Source: a virus. From it: DNA of 64,000 bases. Shown piece after piece: positions 49,196 to 57,430 of the stretch. Numbering within the stretch: position 1 is the first letter of the stretch; the number at the start of each line of letters is the position of its first letter. The position numbers were made by a program, and so were the translations under genes. The notes beneath the pieces were generated by a model. It searched no databases, had not been told where the DNA came from, and worked only from the letters and a program-made list of their open reading frames with translations. The stretch covers positions 40,041-104,040 of IMG/VR virus record IMGVR_UViG_3300044904_000056. The stretch is one strand, 5' to 3'.

Positions 49196-50061
49196 CGCAT
49201 ACCTCTTTCAATTATCCGCTTTGCCAACGCTTCAGTAGTCAGCTTCTCATATAGAACTTTACGGAGCCTGTTGTACATATCTTGCCAAATCCCCAGGTCC
49301 CACTGAGCCTCCGGAAACTTGCTCCACACGTCGTATATCTTCCTTGCTTCAATCAGAAGTTCCTTCGGCATATGTTCCATCGTGGTAGGTGGGCAGTTTT
49401 CTAGCCCTGCAAAATATGGAATTGCACCAGCAGCTAGAATCTCATAGTGCCGCATACAATCCCATCCGCCCTTCTTCATGGTGTACCCAAAATAGCTTTC
49501 TGTGTACTGCCGGTAGTACCAAGGCTCGTCGGTGTAGATGTAAGTACTCCGGTCACGAGGGTCTAGCTGAGACATCAACCGGATTTTATCAACAATACGG
49601 ATATTGTTGTCATGGATGATTTTCTCTCGGGGGATAGCAAACTGAATAGACTCCCTCGGCTGGTTGGAATCTGAAAATTCCCGCTTGAGATAGATTCCCT
49701 TGCTGTCTACTTCCTGCATCACGCGGCTATCATCCAGCCCGTCAACAAAGATGACTCGGGAAGGGGGATAAGCCGATACAACCTGATCGAAGAAAGATAA
49801 GTCATGGAAGATGTCCCCATAGACTACTATGTCAAAATAGCGGGTGGAAATCTTCTTCGGGATATCCGTCCTGTCTACAAACGAATCATGAGGCAACAAA
49901 CCCCATACCGTATAGCTGCCTGGTCCTGAGGTACGGTACATTGCGCTGATCCGCTGTATGTCAACGACATCAGGCCCTAGCAAGGAGCGTAGGCCGTGAA
50001 GAAGCATATCACATTGGTAGTCGTTAAACTGCCCTTGGGATATATAAAGGACTTTCGGCAT
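49192..50061 (-). CDS. Glycosyltransferase, exostosin-like C-terminal half
   Basis: From ATG 50061 (AAGGAA upstream) the 289-residue protein starts with a Rossmann strand (VLYISQGQFNDYQCDML). It carries CMRHYEILAAGAIPYFAGLENCP, resembling the exostosin/GT47-type E-x-x-AAG-IP motif. It is placed between the two GT-A paralogues and coupled to the next by ATGA. It is likely a GT-B enzyme. Confidence 0.65.
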   Translation of the reverse strand: MPKVLYISQGQFNDYQCDMLLHGLRSLLGPDVVDIQRISAMYRTSGPGSYTVWGLLPHDSFVDRTDIPKKISTRYFDIVVYGDIFHDLSFFDQVVSAYPPSRVIFVDGLDDSRVMQEVDSKGIYLKREFSDSNQPRESIQFAIPREKIIHDNNIRIVDKIRLMSQLDPRDRSTYIYTDEPWYYRQYTESYFGYTMKKGGWDCMRHYEILAAGAIPYFAGLENCPPTTMEHMPKELLIEARKIYDVWSKFPEAQWDLGIWQDMYNRLRKVLYEKLTTEALAKRIIERGMR

Positions 50062-50062
50062 G

Positions 50063-50953
50063 TTAGATTCCTTGCTCTTTGCAAAATTCCCCGAGTGTTT
50101 TCCCAAACTTCTTGGTGAACGCAGCTGTTACATCACCCCACAATCCAACAGAAGGATCAGCATAACCGATACTCTGATTGTGAAGGTGTAGGAAGGGACC
50201 ATCAGGGGCGTACAAGATTGGTTTGAGGTTCTTGTAAGCGCAAGCCGCAATGTAGTCGTGATCGTAATGAACCCCCCATTCCTCATCAAAGCCTCCGACA
50301 GCTTCCCACGAAGCAACAGACACAATCTGAGCTGCTGGGCCAAGACGGAAACAGCGCCCAAATTCTTGAGAGTGGCAAGCGATATATTCGACAAAGAAAG
50401 TCGGGAAATCAATCTCACCTCTGACCGGCTTTCCTCCAACATACAGCTTCTTCCACAACTCCTCACTCTCCAAGTCCATGGCATCCCACACGTGGGGAGG
50501 ATAATGCCAGTTGCCTTCCGTGTGCCGAATGTTTCCTGGATTCAGAGCAAAGGTCTCCATGTATCCGAAGGAGAGGCCAGAGGCTTCCCGAGGAGTCTCC
50601 TCAGCTGCTATCCTCTCAGCCCAGTGAGAGATGTACTCTCTGTTTTCGGGTAAGGGGGAAAAGATCAGGTCATCGTGGAACAGACAGACGTGAGTATGCT
50701 TTAGGTTCTTCATCCAGAGCATAGCGTGGTTGAGAGTCCCATTGATATGAAATTTGTTCTTGAATTCCCTCACAAACGTGTTTGTCCCGTCCACCCCTGG
50801 GAGTCTCGGGTTGGTATTCCAGGTGTTACTTGATGTATCCACAGCTACGTGAATAGGGAGTTCCGGCTCCATCCTACGAAAAGAGCGAACGGCACGGCCA
50901 ATCTTCTCCCCTCCTGTTGTCACAAATGCTACACCAACGCTCGTTTTCACCAT
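50063..50953 (-). CDS. GT-A (GT2-like) glycosyltransferase, paralogue 2
   Basis: GVAFVTTGGEKIGRAVRSFRR, HVCLFHDDLIFSPLPEN and VASWEAVGGFDEEWGVHYDHDY match the same three motifs as the gene at 48275. The C-terminal FLHLHNQSIGY is shared too. The pair probably arose by duplication, with the exostosin-like gene now between them. 296 residues. Confidence 0.8.
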   Translation of the reverse strand: MVKTSVGVAFVTTGGEKIGRAVRSFRRMEPELPIHVAVDTSSNTWNTNPRLPGVDGTNTFVREFKNKFHINGTLNHAMLWMKNLKHTHVCLFHDDLIFSPLPENREYISHWAERIAAEETPREASGLSFGYMETFALNPGNIRHTEGNWHYPPHVWDAMDLESEELWKKLYVGGKPVRGEIDFPTFFVEYIACHSQEFGRCFRLGPAAQIVSVASWEAVGGFDEEWGVHYDHDYIAACAYKNLKPILYAPDGPFLHLHNQSIGYADPSVGLWGDVTAAFTKKFGKTLGEFCKEQGI

Positions 50954-51504
50954 ACGTGTTCTCCTCGAATAACAATCAATCTATCATCTTCAACATCAGG
51001 ACGGGCTGTCTCAGGCTGAACTATTTCATACCTAAAACGAAGCTGCGGGATTACCGCCTCAGGATGCCCGACATCCTCGATTACATACACCCCGTCAATA
51101 CCTAGCAAAGAAGCCAGAATGTTAGCTGTTTGAATCTGATGTTGAGGCTGGTGGGAACCATCATCTACCATAAAGTCAAAGTCAGGACCAGCCCACCCTC
51201 CCGCGTTCACGAGATCAACAGTATAGCTTTGATCACATTGGAAGAATGTCATTCTCTCTTCGTGCCGTAATCTTTCAATCCAGTTCGGATTAGACTCTAA
51301 GCCATAGATGATAGCATTTGGGAAATAGTCCCTCCACATAAAGAGGCTCCAGCCCTGGTCTATCCCCAGCTCCAAGACTTTCTTGACTGATTCCCGCCTG
51401 TCCTTAAAGAGACTGTGATAGTATGGAGTGTAGTTATGCCCCCCAGGACCTTTGTCAGTGCCGTACTTGAGAGCAAGTTTGCAAAGCTCTGTTTCTTGAG
51501 CCAT
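50947..51504 (-). CDS. Class I methyltransferase (macrocin O-methyltransferase-like)
   Basis: From ATG 51504 (GGGGGTAGG upstream) the sequence KYGTDKGPGGHNYTPYYHSLF followed by VLELGIDQGWSLFMWRDYFPNA and DFMVDDGSHQ is characteristic of TylF/macrocin-type O-methyltransferases, with an Asp-Asp metal site. 185 residues. It overlaps the GT-A paralogue by 7 bases. Its ribosome site lies in a switchable hairpin. Confidence 0.8.
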   Translation of the reverse strand: MAQETELCKLALKYGTDKGPGGHNYTPYYHSLFKDRRESVKKVLELGIDQGWSLFMWRDYFPNAIIYGLESNPNWIERLRHEERMTFFQCDQSYTVDLVNAGGWAGPDFDFMVDDGSHQPQHQIQTANILASLLGIDGVYVIEDVGHPEAVIPQLRFRYEIVQPETARPDVEDDRLIVIRGEHVW

Positions 51505-51509
51505 CCTAC

Positions 51510-51541
51510 CCCCTTTGTAAAGGGGTGAGTTTCCCCACCCC
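51510..51541 (-). promoter_or_regulatory. Mutually exclusive hairpins over a ribosome-binding site
   Basis: On the minus strand CACCCC/GGGGTG (51536-51541 with 51522-51527) competes for the same bases as CCCCTTT/AAAGGGG (51519-51525 with 51510-51516). The second hairpin buries the ribosome site of the methyltransferase gene. The layout resembles a translational switch. Confidence 0.5.
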
Positions 51542-51550
51542 CTCAAAAAA

Positions 51551-52015
51551 CTAGAATTGATCTTTCAGGATGATAAATTGCGAGCCATTCAATGTAAATC
51601 TAGGGATACTACAACAGGTTGGAGGGTCTATCTCCATTTGGGGGACAACATCCGGGGATGATGTTGTAATCTCAACTGCAAAATAGTCGGTAATCCCTCC
51701 TGGGACAGTGTACTGGAAGACAGCGCGAGTCCCTGGGGGAATGGGGGTAAACGTGCCGGAGTATACCAAATTTGTAGCACAAGGAAATCCGGTACACCGC
51801 CAGATGTTAACTGTAGAGGTCTGATTATTAGGCCCCGCGTTCCAGGAGTTTATTGTAAAGGTCTCTGCAGACTGAGCAAATACAACCCCAGAGAGATAAG
51901 CATAGTTGTGAGCGGAAACAACTTGAGCCTTCACTTCCCGAACTTGGTTGAAGATTAGCCCAAAGCCCACAAGTACAAACAGCAACAGACTGATTACAGC
52001 AATTCTCTTTCTCAT
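51551..52015 (-). CDS. Secreted hypothetical protein
   Basis: A signal peptide is clear: RKR, then IAVISLLLFVLVGFGLIF, with probable cleavage after VKAQ near residue 31. The mature 120 residues are beta-rich with two Cys pairs (CTGFPC, CC) and could be disulphide-bonded. A periplasmic or surface role, such as superinfection exclusion, is possible but unsupported. It overlaps the methyltransferase gene upstream by 4 bases. Confidence 0.6.
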   Translation of the reverse strand: MRKRIAVISLLLFVLVGFGLIFNQVREVKAQVVSAHNYAYLSGVVFAQSAETFTINSWNAGPNNQTSTVNIWRCTGFPCATNLVYSGTFTPIPPGTRAVFQYTVPGGITDYFAVEITTSSPDVVPQMEIDPPTCCSIPRFTLNGSQFIILKDQF

Positions 52016-52755
52016 CTTGATTCTCCTTTTCCCATAGCGAAGGTGATGATATCCCCCCGTTCATTTCCGGGACGGATATCACTTTCTTCCCTTCCCCTAT
52101 ATAGAACGCGCAACCCTAGCTTTTCAGCGAGAATGCCCAGACTAGGCTCTGTCCACAGCCACAAATGCTCCTTCGCCTTCCAATGTTTCCAAGCCCGGAG
52201 TTGCGCGTCTTCCCATAGCGGCACGACTGAGACGTTCGGAGTCACCAATATAAGTACCCCGCCGCCAGTCAGGCACGCCCGTAGGCTGGACTTGAGGCTC
52301 TCTAAGGGGTCTTCTAGGTGTTCCAAAACGTCAAACATGGTGATAATGTGGGCTTTGACGTCAGAATCGAGCATTTCAATGACTTTCGACTGGATTCTCT
52401 GCCTCGCTAAACCAGCTGCTATTTGGTTCGGCTCGAAACCCACACAATTGTAGTGCTGCTCTGCGAATCGTAGGAACTCCCCTATGCAACAGCCGATATC
52501 CAGCAGAGTCTGCCCCGGACGGAGCCAGCGGGAGACTACGCCTAGGCGGGAGAGATTCAGGGGGGTATTGACTTGAGGATTGGTTGCGTATCTAAGGTAG
52601 GTTTCAGCGTAGTCTTCCCGATAGATTGTTGAATCATAGTGATACTTTGTACGGATTGCCCCGCAGCTAATGCAACGGATGTACTCTTGGTCTTCGGGGG
52701 TTATGGTGGGATGCTTGCAAATTGGGCAGGAGATGCTGCTCCCATAGAGTTTCAC
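52012..52755 (-). CDS. Methyltransferase with N-terminal zinc ribbon
   Basis: CPIC (10-13) and CISC (28-31) form a small zinc ribbon. Residues about 75-200 are a Methyltransf_23 domain: LLDIGCCIGEFLRFAEQ, VGFEPNQ and ITMFDVLEHLEDPLESL. WLWTEPSLGILAEKLG is typical of the group. Such enzymes usually methylate sugars in capsule or O-antigen clusters. It closes the glycan island on the right. Confidence 0.85.
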   Translation of the reverse strand: MKLYGSSISCPICKHPTITPEDQEYIRCISCGAIRTKYHYDSTIYREDYAETYLRYATNPQVNTPLNLSRLGVVSRWLRPGQTLLDIGCCIGEFLRFAEQHYNCVGFEPNQIAAGLARQRIQSKVIEMLDSDVKAHIITMFDVLEHLEDPLESLKSSLRACLTGGGVLILVTPNVSVVPLWEDAQLRAWKHWKAKEHLWLWTEPSLGILAEKLGLRVLYRGREESDIRPGNERGDIITFAMGKGESR

Positions 52756-52773
52756 TGGGCTAGTTCCCCTGAA

Positions 52774-53475
52774 TTACTGGCCGTAGGCTACTGGGAACAG
52801 CCGCTGCCCTTCAGCAATGAAGGGATTGCGGAAAGGAGTCCCGTTCTGCAGAGAACGGCGCAGACGGCGATGGCACTTCGCACGGAGCTTCTCAAATTTG
52901 ACTTCGCTCTTGCTAAGTTTGACTCCGCCCTTTTTGAGTTCTCTCTCCTGTTCCCGGCTGCCGATGATCTTGCCCCCCGGCTTCACGTCAATAGCAGTCA
53001 CTATGGCCCGGCGCATATTGCCCTTCTCGTCCATCAGGGTAGTTTCCTGAAGGACTGCTGGGCGCGGATGACGCTCCTCATAGGCCGCATAATCCTGGAG
53101 GGAAGCTTCGTACAGTTTCCGGATAGCTTCTGCGTCCTGGGGGAAGTTTGGAGGAATGCAGAGATAACCAAGCCCACTCCGGAAAAGAACTTTCCGCTTT
53201 TTCTTTGCCAAGTCAGACTCAGGATCACCGATGTCTACGCAAACTTTTGAGTCATAGTAGAACCGGGAACACGTGCCATCCTTACCAAGCTCCCGTTGGA
53301 GTGCGTCCCCATTCCAATTCGAGAAATAGCCGCCCTGTACTACAAAGGAAATCGCATCTGACGGAACTCCGAATTCAGATTTGCTCTTTGAAACCCGGTG
53401 TTCTGGGCCCTCAATGATTTGACCTTTTTCCCCCATCGTCCCTGTCCTGGAAAACAACTCTGTCTGCAACTCCAT
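52774..53475 (-). CDS. Hypothetical capsid-module protein, 233 residues
   Basis: It sits just after the major capsid gene and a terminator-like hairpin. The C-terminal 80 residues are basic and helical (KLRAKCHRRLRRSLQNG). There is no recognised domain. A minor head protein is suggested by position only. Confidence 0.5.
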   Translation of the reverse strand: MELQTELFSRTGTMGEKGQIIEGPEHRVSKSKSEFGVPSDAISFVVQGGYFSNWNGDALQRELGKDGTCSRFYYDSKVCVDIGDPESDLAKKKRKVLFRSGLGYLCIPPNFPQDAEAIRKLYEASLQDYAAYEERHPRPAVLQETTLMDEKGNMRRAIVTAIDVKPGGKIIGSREQERELKKGGVKLSKSEVKFEKLRAKCHRRLRRSLQNGTPFRNPFIAEGQRLFPVAYGQ

Positions 53476-53498
53476 TTGAACCCTCCTTGCATAGACAA

Positions 53499-53523
53499 AG
53501 GGGCTTCGTTATGGAAGCCCCTC
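53499..53523 (-). terminator. Terminator-like hairpin after the capsid gene
   Basis: A perfect 8-bp stem (GGGGCTTC/GAAGCCCC, 53502-53509 with 53516-53523) is followed on the minus strand by TTTGTC. The T run is short, so it may reduce rather than stop transcription past the capsid gene. Confidence 0.5.
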
Positions 53524-53549
53524 CGTACTAAAAGAACTTGTGCAGTGCC

Positions 53550-54644
53550 TTAGATTGAACCATCGTCTCCGCAGTAAATGAACCTGCTCTCAACGATGCC
53601 CACTTCAAACCTAGAGCGAGACTTGAAGCGGTACACTTCAGAACTGAAAGAGACGCCAGATGCCGGATTCTCTTGGAGGATTTCCAGGGGATCACGGCGC
53701 TGGAACACGACTGCTTTCTTGAAGTCACCCAGATACCAGGACTTGGCCGGTAGGAACCTCGACACAAGGAGCTTGTACAGCCCCTGCAGTGGGTTGATGG
53801 TCATTGTGAACCCAGTTGTGTCTGCCGTTCCCGAAGGTACGGAAGGCTGCAACGTAGAGTTCAACAGCTTCGCAGCAACGAACTTATCGAGAGTGGAAAC
53901 CAGAATAGTATTCGGACTCACGAGGAACTTGTTCCCCAGCGGGTCCACGATACTCATCAGGTTGATATCTGCCGTTTCAAGGAAGGCCTGCGACAGCCGG
54001 TTGAAGCCCGCTGCAACAGTTGGGCGGTTGCCCTTGAATGTGCTGTAAGTTCCGCCTCCGCCAGTCCCGGTATAGCCGGTAGGAACTGTATCAGAGAAGC
54101 TCACGTCTGGATCAACGGTAACTCCCTGCAAAGTCCCACCAAGTCCGGTGACTTTCAAGATCACATAAATCTCTTCCATGATCTTGAAGTTCTCGCCCAT
54201 CTGCGAAGCCCGGTTCTTGATCTGACCTGTCTGGTCATCGTCAAAGAGTTCCCTCTCAAACGACTCGATCATACCGACCTTCACGTTGGTGAGAACACGG
54301 CTCAGGCCGACAACTGGATTGTCCTGGAATTCCTGCCCGCGGTCAACTCTCTTAGGCAGGTTCGGACGGTACAGTGGCGCATAGTATTCCTGGAAGCGGC
54401 GGGATGCAATCTCCGTCACTAGGTCAGGGTACACTACGGGCACTGTCTGGTAGCTGTTGATTGCGTAAGTCTGGATGCCAGCCCTCAGAAGCTGTCCAAA
54501 AGCAGACTCCGCATTTGCTTCACGCAGTCTCGCGGCCTGATTGTAAACAGACTCACGAAGACGGCGGAAGCTGAGTTGAGGATTCAGCCAATCAATCTTG
54601 GCCGCTGCCTCTTCCCAAATTGTTACGGGCCTTCCGTTATGCAT
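53550..54644 (-). CDS. Major capsid protein (HK97 fold, probable)
   Basis: The 364-residue protein follows the protease/scaffold and decoration genes, the expected order. The N-terminal region is helical (WEEAAAKIDWLNPQLSFRRLRESVYNQA). The body has a long spine-helix-like stretch (FKIMEEIYVILKVTG), an NTILVSTLDKFVAAKLLNS segment resembling the A-domain, and a C-terminal EVGIVESRFIYCGDDGSI. The call rests on synteny and size more than on a motif. Confidence 0.8.
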   Translation of the reverse strand: MHNGRPVTIWEEAAAKIDWLNPQLSFRRLRESVYNQAARLREANAESAFGQLLRAGIQTYAINSYQTVPVVYPDLVTEIASRRFQEYYAPLYRPNLPKRVDRGQEFQDNPVVGLSRVLTNVKVGMIESFERELFDDDQTGQIKNRASQMGENFKIMEEIYVILKVTGLGGTLQGVTVDPDVSFSDTVPTGYTGTGGGGTYSTFKGNRPTVAAGFNRLSQAFLETADINLMSIVDPLGNKFLVSPNTILVSTLDKFVAAKLLNSTLQPSVPSGTADTTGFTMTINPLQGLYKLLVSRFLPAKSWYLGDFKKAVVFQRRDPLEILQENPASGVSFSSEVYRFKSRSRFEVGIVESRFIYCGDDGSI

Positions 54645-54662
54645 GTTGTCTTCGCTCCTCTG

Positions 54663-55190
54663 TTAAATTGTCGCGAGCCTATTGTACGGCACTGATGCAA
54701 CCGCAGCGTTCTGTCCAGGAACGATTGCGATCAACAGTGGGGTTACGTGAGCAGTTGCTGAAATACCAACGGATGCGCCGGCAGTGACCGTGAAAAAGTT
54801 CTCGGGTGCGACGAAGCCGATGATGTTGTTTGCCGATGACCCTGTATGAGTGACCTCTTGAGGGTCTGCTCCAATGGTCACGGCGTCTCCTGGATAATAC
54901 GTAGCGTAGTCACCCGCTGTGAACTGAATAATCCCACGGGTGATGACGGTGATCCTAGACACGGGCAAGTTCTGCCCGAGGTTGTTGATCGGGTTCGTAT
55001 CATTCGAGACGCCAATGAAGTACTGCGCTGCCGCTTGAGAGCCGGCATCGCCTGCGACCATAGGAGTGGCAATCGCGGTAGCAACGACCCATTTCATCAT
55101 GTCACCAGAGTTGAAGCTGGTACTTAGATTGACAGGTACGCCACTGACCCGCTCTTTTTCAACCTTAACGTTATTTAACGGCTGACTCAC
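54663..55190 (-). CDS. Capsid decoration/head fibre-like protein
   Basis: The 175 residues are Ala/Gly/Thr/Val-rich and beta-structured, with a DUF2190-like flow (MKWVVATAIATPMVAGDAG, QYFIGVSNDTN, GDAVTIGADPQEV). It lies between scaffold and capsid genes as decoration proteins do. It probably binds the outer capsid surface. Confidence 0.65.
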   Translation of the reverse strand: MSQPLNNVKVEKERVSGVPVNLSTSFNSGDMMKWVVATAIATPMVAGDAGSQAAAQYFIGVSNDTNPINNLGQNLPVSRITVITRGIIQFTAGDYATYYPGDAVTIGADPQEVTHTGSSANNIIGFVAPENFFTVTAGASVGISATAHVTPLLIAIVPGQNAAVASVPYNRLATI

Positions 55191-55207
55191 TTGTCATCTC
55201 CTGACTG

Positions 55208-56479
55208 CTATTCGTCTTCCTTCACTGGGATGCCATCGCTGGCAAGCCCGTCAAGAAGCTCAGAGTTTTCTGCTCCGGTGGGTCTCCAGGATACAACACC
55301 GCCTCTGGCTCCTGCACCATCAACGCTTTCAGACAACCTGGCAATCGCGCCTTCTGTAGCAGATTCCAAGAGGCGTGCTGCCATCTTGATCTCGTGGACC
55401 TGTTCCTTGCGGTTGAGACCATACAGGCTCTCACGCAGAGTGCGAGCAGCTCCAAGAGTCAGAATTTCCTTTTCGACGGCCAGCGAAGTCAGCTGGTTGG
55501 CAGACTTCACTGATTCGTTGAACCGCATAATGCCCTTGTAGCGGACAATCTTGCGGTCCTTCGCCCGATTCGATTCGCGGAGGCGAGCAATGAAACCCTC
55601 CAGCTTCTCGATGCGGCGATTTGCTTCACGGACGATGGGCTTTGCGAACTTCCGCGCACGGCGGTTGCGAGCAAAGCGGGAGGTTTTGATCTTGTAGGAT
55701 TTGCCAACGCCTGAGGTGGAATCATCTTCCGTTCCAAAATCCTCATCGCTGTCTTCGTAACCACGGTCAGGGTCTGCACCCTTCGGAAGCGCCGAATGAC
55801 CCGAGTGTCCGAGACCACCCGCGAAAGACGCCTTCTTGACTTGTGGACCTTGCGAGGAGCCATCAGCTTCACGACCACGTGAACGGTGACGGCGGTTGCG
55901 GCCAGACTCTGCGACGTTTCCTGGTCTCATCATGTCGTGTTCGTCCTCATCCTCCAATGCTTCTAGGGATTCGGACAAGTCCTCTTCGGAATCGTCGCCA
56001 TCCATGCCCTCATCTTCAGAGCTGTCATCCGCTTCTGCGGCAGAAGCAGGGACACTCCGGGATGAACCTGGTGTCGGAGGAACGGCTGCGGCTGGGCCAG
56101 AAGGGCCACCACCCGGTGGCATTGCCCCCATCCCATCCTCATCTTCGTCCTCATCCTCCATCCCTTCGTCTTCCAATCCTTCGTCCTCGTCTTCCAGACC
56201 TTCTAACCCTTCGTCTTCCAGGGATTCGCGGGAGCCACGAGAAGCCTTCACCTTGCGATGCTTCCCGCCCCCGCCAAATTCAGTCTGGTCTCCGAGGTCG
56301 CTGCGAGTTTCTTCGTCCTCAACGTCCGCTTCTTCCAGTTCATCTGGAATGTCGGACGGCTCAGGCTCACCCAAATCTTCGTTGTCAGCGCCCTTACCAG
56401 CGGCTGCTCGGAGTGCTTTCTTCTTTCGGAAGCGCAATCCCCCTGAGCCGCTGGAAGCCCTGACCTTCTGTTTGTTCAT
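55208..56479 (-). CDS. Nested scaffold protein from an internal start
   Basis: In frame with the protease/scaffold gene, ATG 56479 is preceded by GGAGGGAGTGATTCT, a near-ideal ribosome site. Translation from here gives 423 residues without the protease domain. The arrangement parallels lambda C/Nu3 and many siphophages. Confidence 0.65.
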   Translation of the reverse strand: MNKQKVRASSGSGGLRFRKKKALRAAAGKGADNEDLGEPEPSDIPDELEEADVEDEETRSDLGDQTEFGGGGKHRKVKASRGSRESLEDEGLEGLEDEDEGLEDEGMEDEDEDEDGMGAMPPGGGPSGPAAAVPPTPGSSRSVPASAAEADDSSEDEGMDGDDSEEDLSESLEALEDEDEHDMMRPGNVAESGRNRRHRSRGREADGSSQGPQVKKASFAGGLGHSGHSALPKGADPDRGYEDSDEDFGTEDDSTSGVGKSYKIKTSRFARNRRARKFAKPIVREANRRIEKLEGFIARLRESNRAKDRKIVRYKGIMRFNESVKSANQLTSLAVEKEILTLGAARTLRESLYGLNRKEQVHEIKMAARLLESATEGAIARLSESVDGAGARGGVVSWRPTGAENSELLDGLASDGIPVKEDE

Positions 56480-57430
56480 AGAATCACTCCCTCCAGACGG
56501 ATTGATGTTGCTGTACTGCTCTTCGTTGACTTGACCCGGTCCCTTACCTGATATTGAGCTGGCCGCATGCAAGACCTTCGATGCTTCAAAGGCTGCTTGT
56601 TTCAGTTCATCAGGGGAATCGGAGTTGTAAGCCGAAACGAGAGAGTCAGCAACTTCCTTTGCCTTCTCGGGACTCAGGATACCAGCTTCTCTCGTTCGCC
56701 TTTTCATTTCACCTAAAGTTACCTTCCGCCCTCTGCGGCTTTCAAGCATAGCATCAAACTTGCCACGAGCCGCAGGTTCAGTTACCACATCAGCGGAATC
56801 AACCCGCTGAAACTCTTCGACATAGTTGACTTGCTCACCGCCCATGTTCGCAGGGCGAGTCTTGCCAATAGCGTTAATCGAGATGCCGAACAGGCCCTTC
56901 GCGGTAGGCTCATTGAGAATCGTATCAATCATATCAGTGAGCCACTTCGCTGAAGGGAAGAAATGAAGCTTGCCCCTAAGCCTTACTTTGCCTGTTGTTG
57001 GGTTGGCGTCCGTAAAGCAGTCGCTGTACCAGCCAACCAACGCACGCATTGTCCGTTCTGGGAGGGTCTTCTCGGAGATAGCATCCGGGTGATCACAGAA
57101 AGCCTTGGCCCCGTTGAATACTTGGACACCTGCTTTGAGGGCTTCGGCGCTGTAAAGATTGCGATCTTTACTATTTCCTAACCCCTCCTCTATAATAGTA
57201 ACTAAGTAAACTCTTCCCTTTTGTTGAGTACCACTTTTCTGCTTTTGGGCGTCCTCTTCACCTTTTTCCGTAAAGGCATCCTGGTGAAAAGATTCTCGAA
57301 TTCGAGAAGCCAAAAGTTTCCTCTTCTTTTTCTTTCTACCAGAAGCGACAAGATGTTTCCCCGTAGACAGGGGAAATTTTTGAACTCCTGCCCGTTGCAA
57401 CTGCCCCGTAGATGAAGAGGAATTGCTCAC
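55208..57430 (-). CDS. Prohead protease fused to scaffold protein
   Basis: Residues about 70-230 form the protease: NRNLYSAEALKAG-type start, the catalytic His in AFCDHPDA, and the Ser in GLFGISINAIG, with EEFQRVDSADVVTEPA following. The remaining 500 residues are scaffold-like, with very acidic low-complexity blocks (EDEGLEGLEDEDEG, 400-440) and a C-terminal coiled-coil/helical part (about 590-690). An internal ATG at 56479 with GGAGGGA eight bases upstream could make a separate scaffold. The stop of the homing endonuclease overlaps the start. Confidence 0.85.
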   Translation of the reverse strand: MSNSSSSTGQLQRAGVQKFPLSTGKHLVASGRKKKKRKLLASRIRESFHQDAFTEKGEEDAQKQKSGTQQKGRVYLVTIIEEGLGNSKDRNLYSAEALKAGVQVFNGAKAFCDHPDAISEKTLPERTMRALVGWYSDCFTDANPTTGKVRLRGKLHFFPSAKWLTDMIDTILNEPTAKGLFGISINAIGKTRPANMGGEQVNYVEEFQRVDSADVVTEPAARGKFDAMLESRRGRKVTLGEMKRRTREAGILSPEKAKEVADSLVSAYNSDSPDELKQAAFEASKVLHAASSISGKGPGQVNEEQYSNINPSGGSDSMNKQKVRASSGSGGLRFRKKKALRAAAGKGADNEDLGEPEPSDIPDELEEADVEDEETRSDLGDQTEFGGGGKHRKVKASRGSRESLEDEGLEGLEDEDEGLEDEGMEDEDEDEDGMGAMPPGGGPSGPAAAVPPTPGSSRSVPASAAEADDSSEDEGMDGDDSEEDLSESLEALEDEDEHDMMRPGNVAESGRNRRHRSRGREADGSSQGPQVKKASFAGGLGHSGHSALPKGADPDRGYEDSDEDFGTEDDSTSGVGKSYKIKTSRFARNRRARKFAKPIVREANRRIEKLEGFIARLRESNRAKDRKIVRYKGIMRFNESVKSANQLTSLAVEKEILTLGAARTLRESLYGLNRKEQVHEIKMAARLLESATEGAIARLSESVDGAGARGGVVSWRPTGAENSELLDGLASDGIPVKEDE
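56709..56722 (-). promoter_or_regulatory. GTAAMTTTAGGTGA leader motif, copy 3 (inside a gene)
   Basis: GTAACTTTAGGTGA followed by AATGAAA lies within the protease/scaffold coding sequence, at the end of the protease domain. The same extended 20-base context recurs at 59339, so it may be a recombination relic or an internal initiation signal. Confidence 0.35.

Noticed and set aside
52101-52109. Fifth GCGTTCTAT copy
   Set aside because: It lies inside the coding sequence of the zinc-ribbon methyltransferase and 85 bases from the next start, unlike the four spaced copies.
41716-52755. Host O-antigen locus or bacterial chromosome segment
   Set aside because: Both flanks are phage structural genes on the same strand with continuous overlaps, so the island is part of the phage genome.
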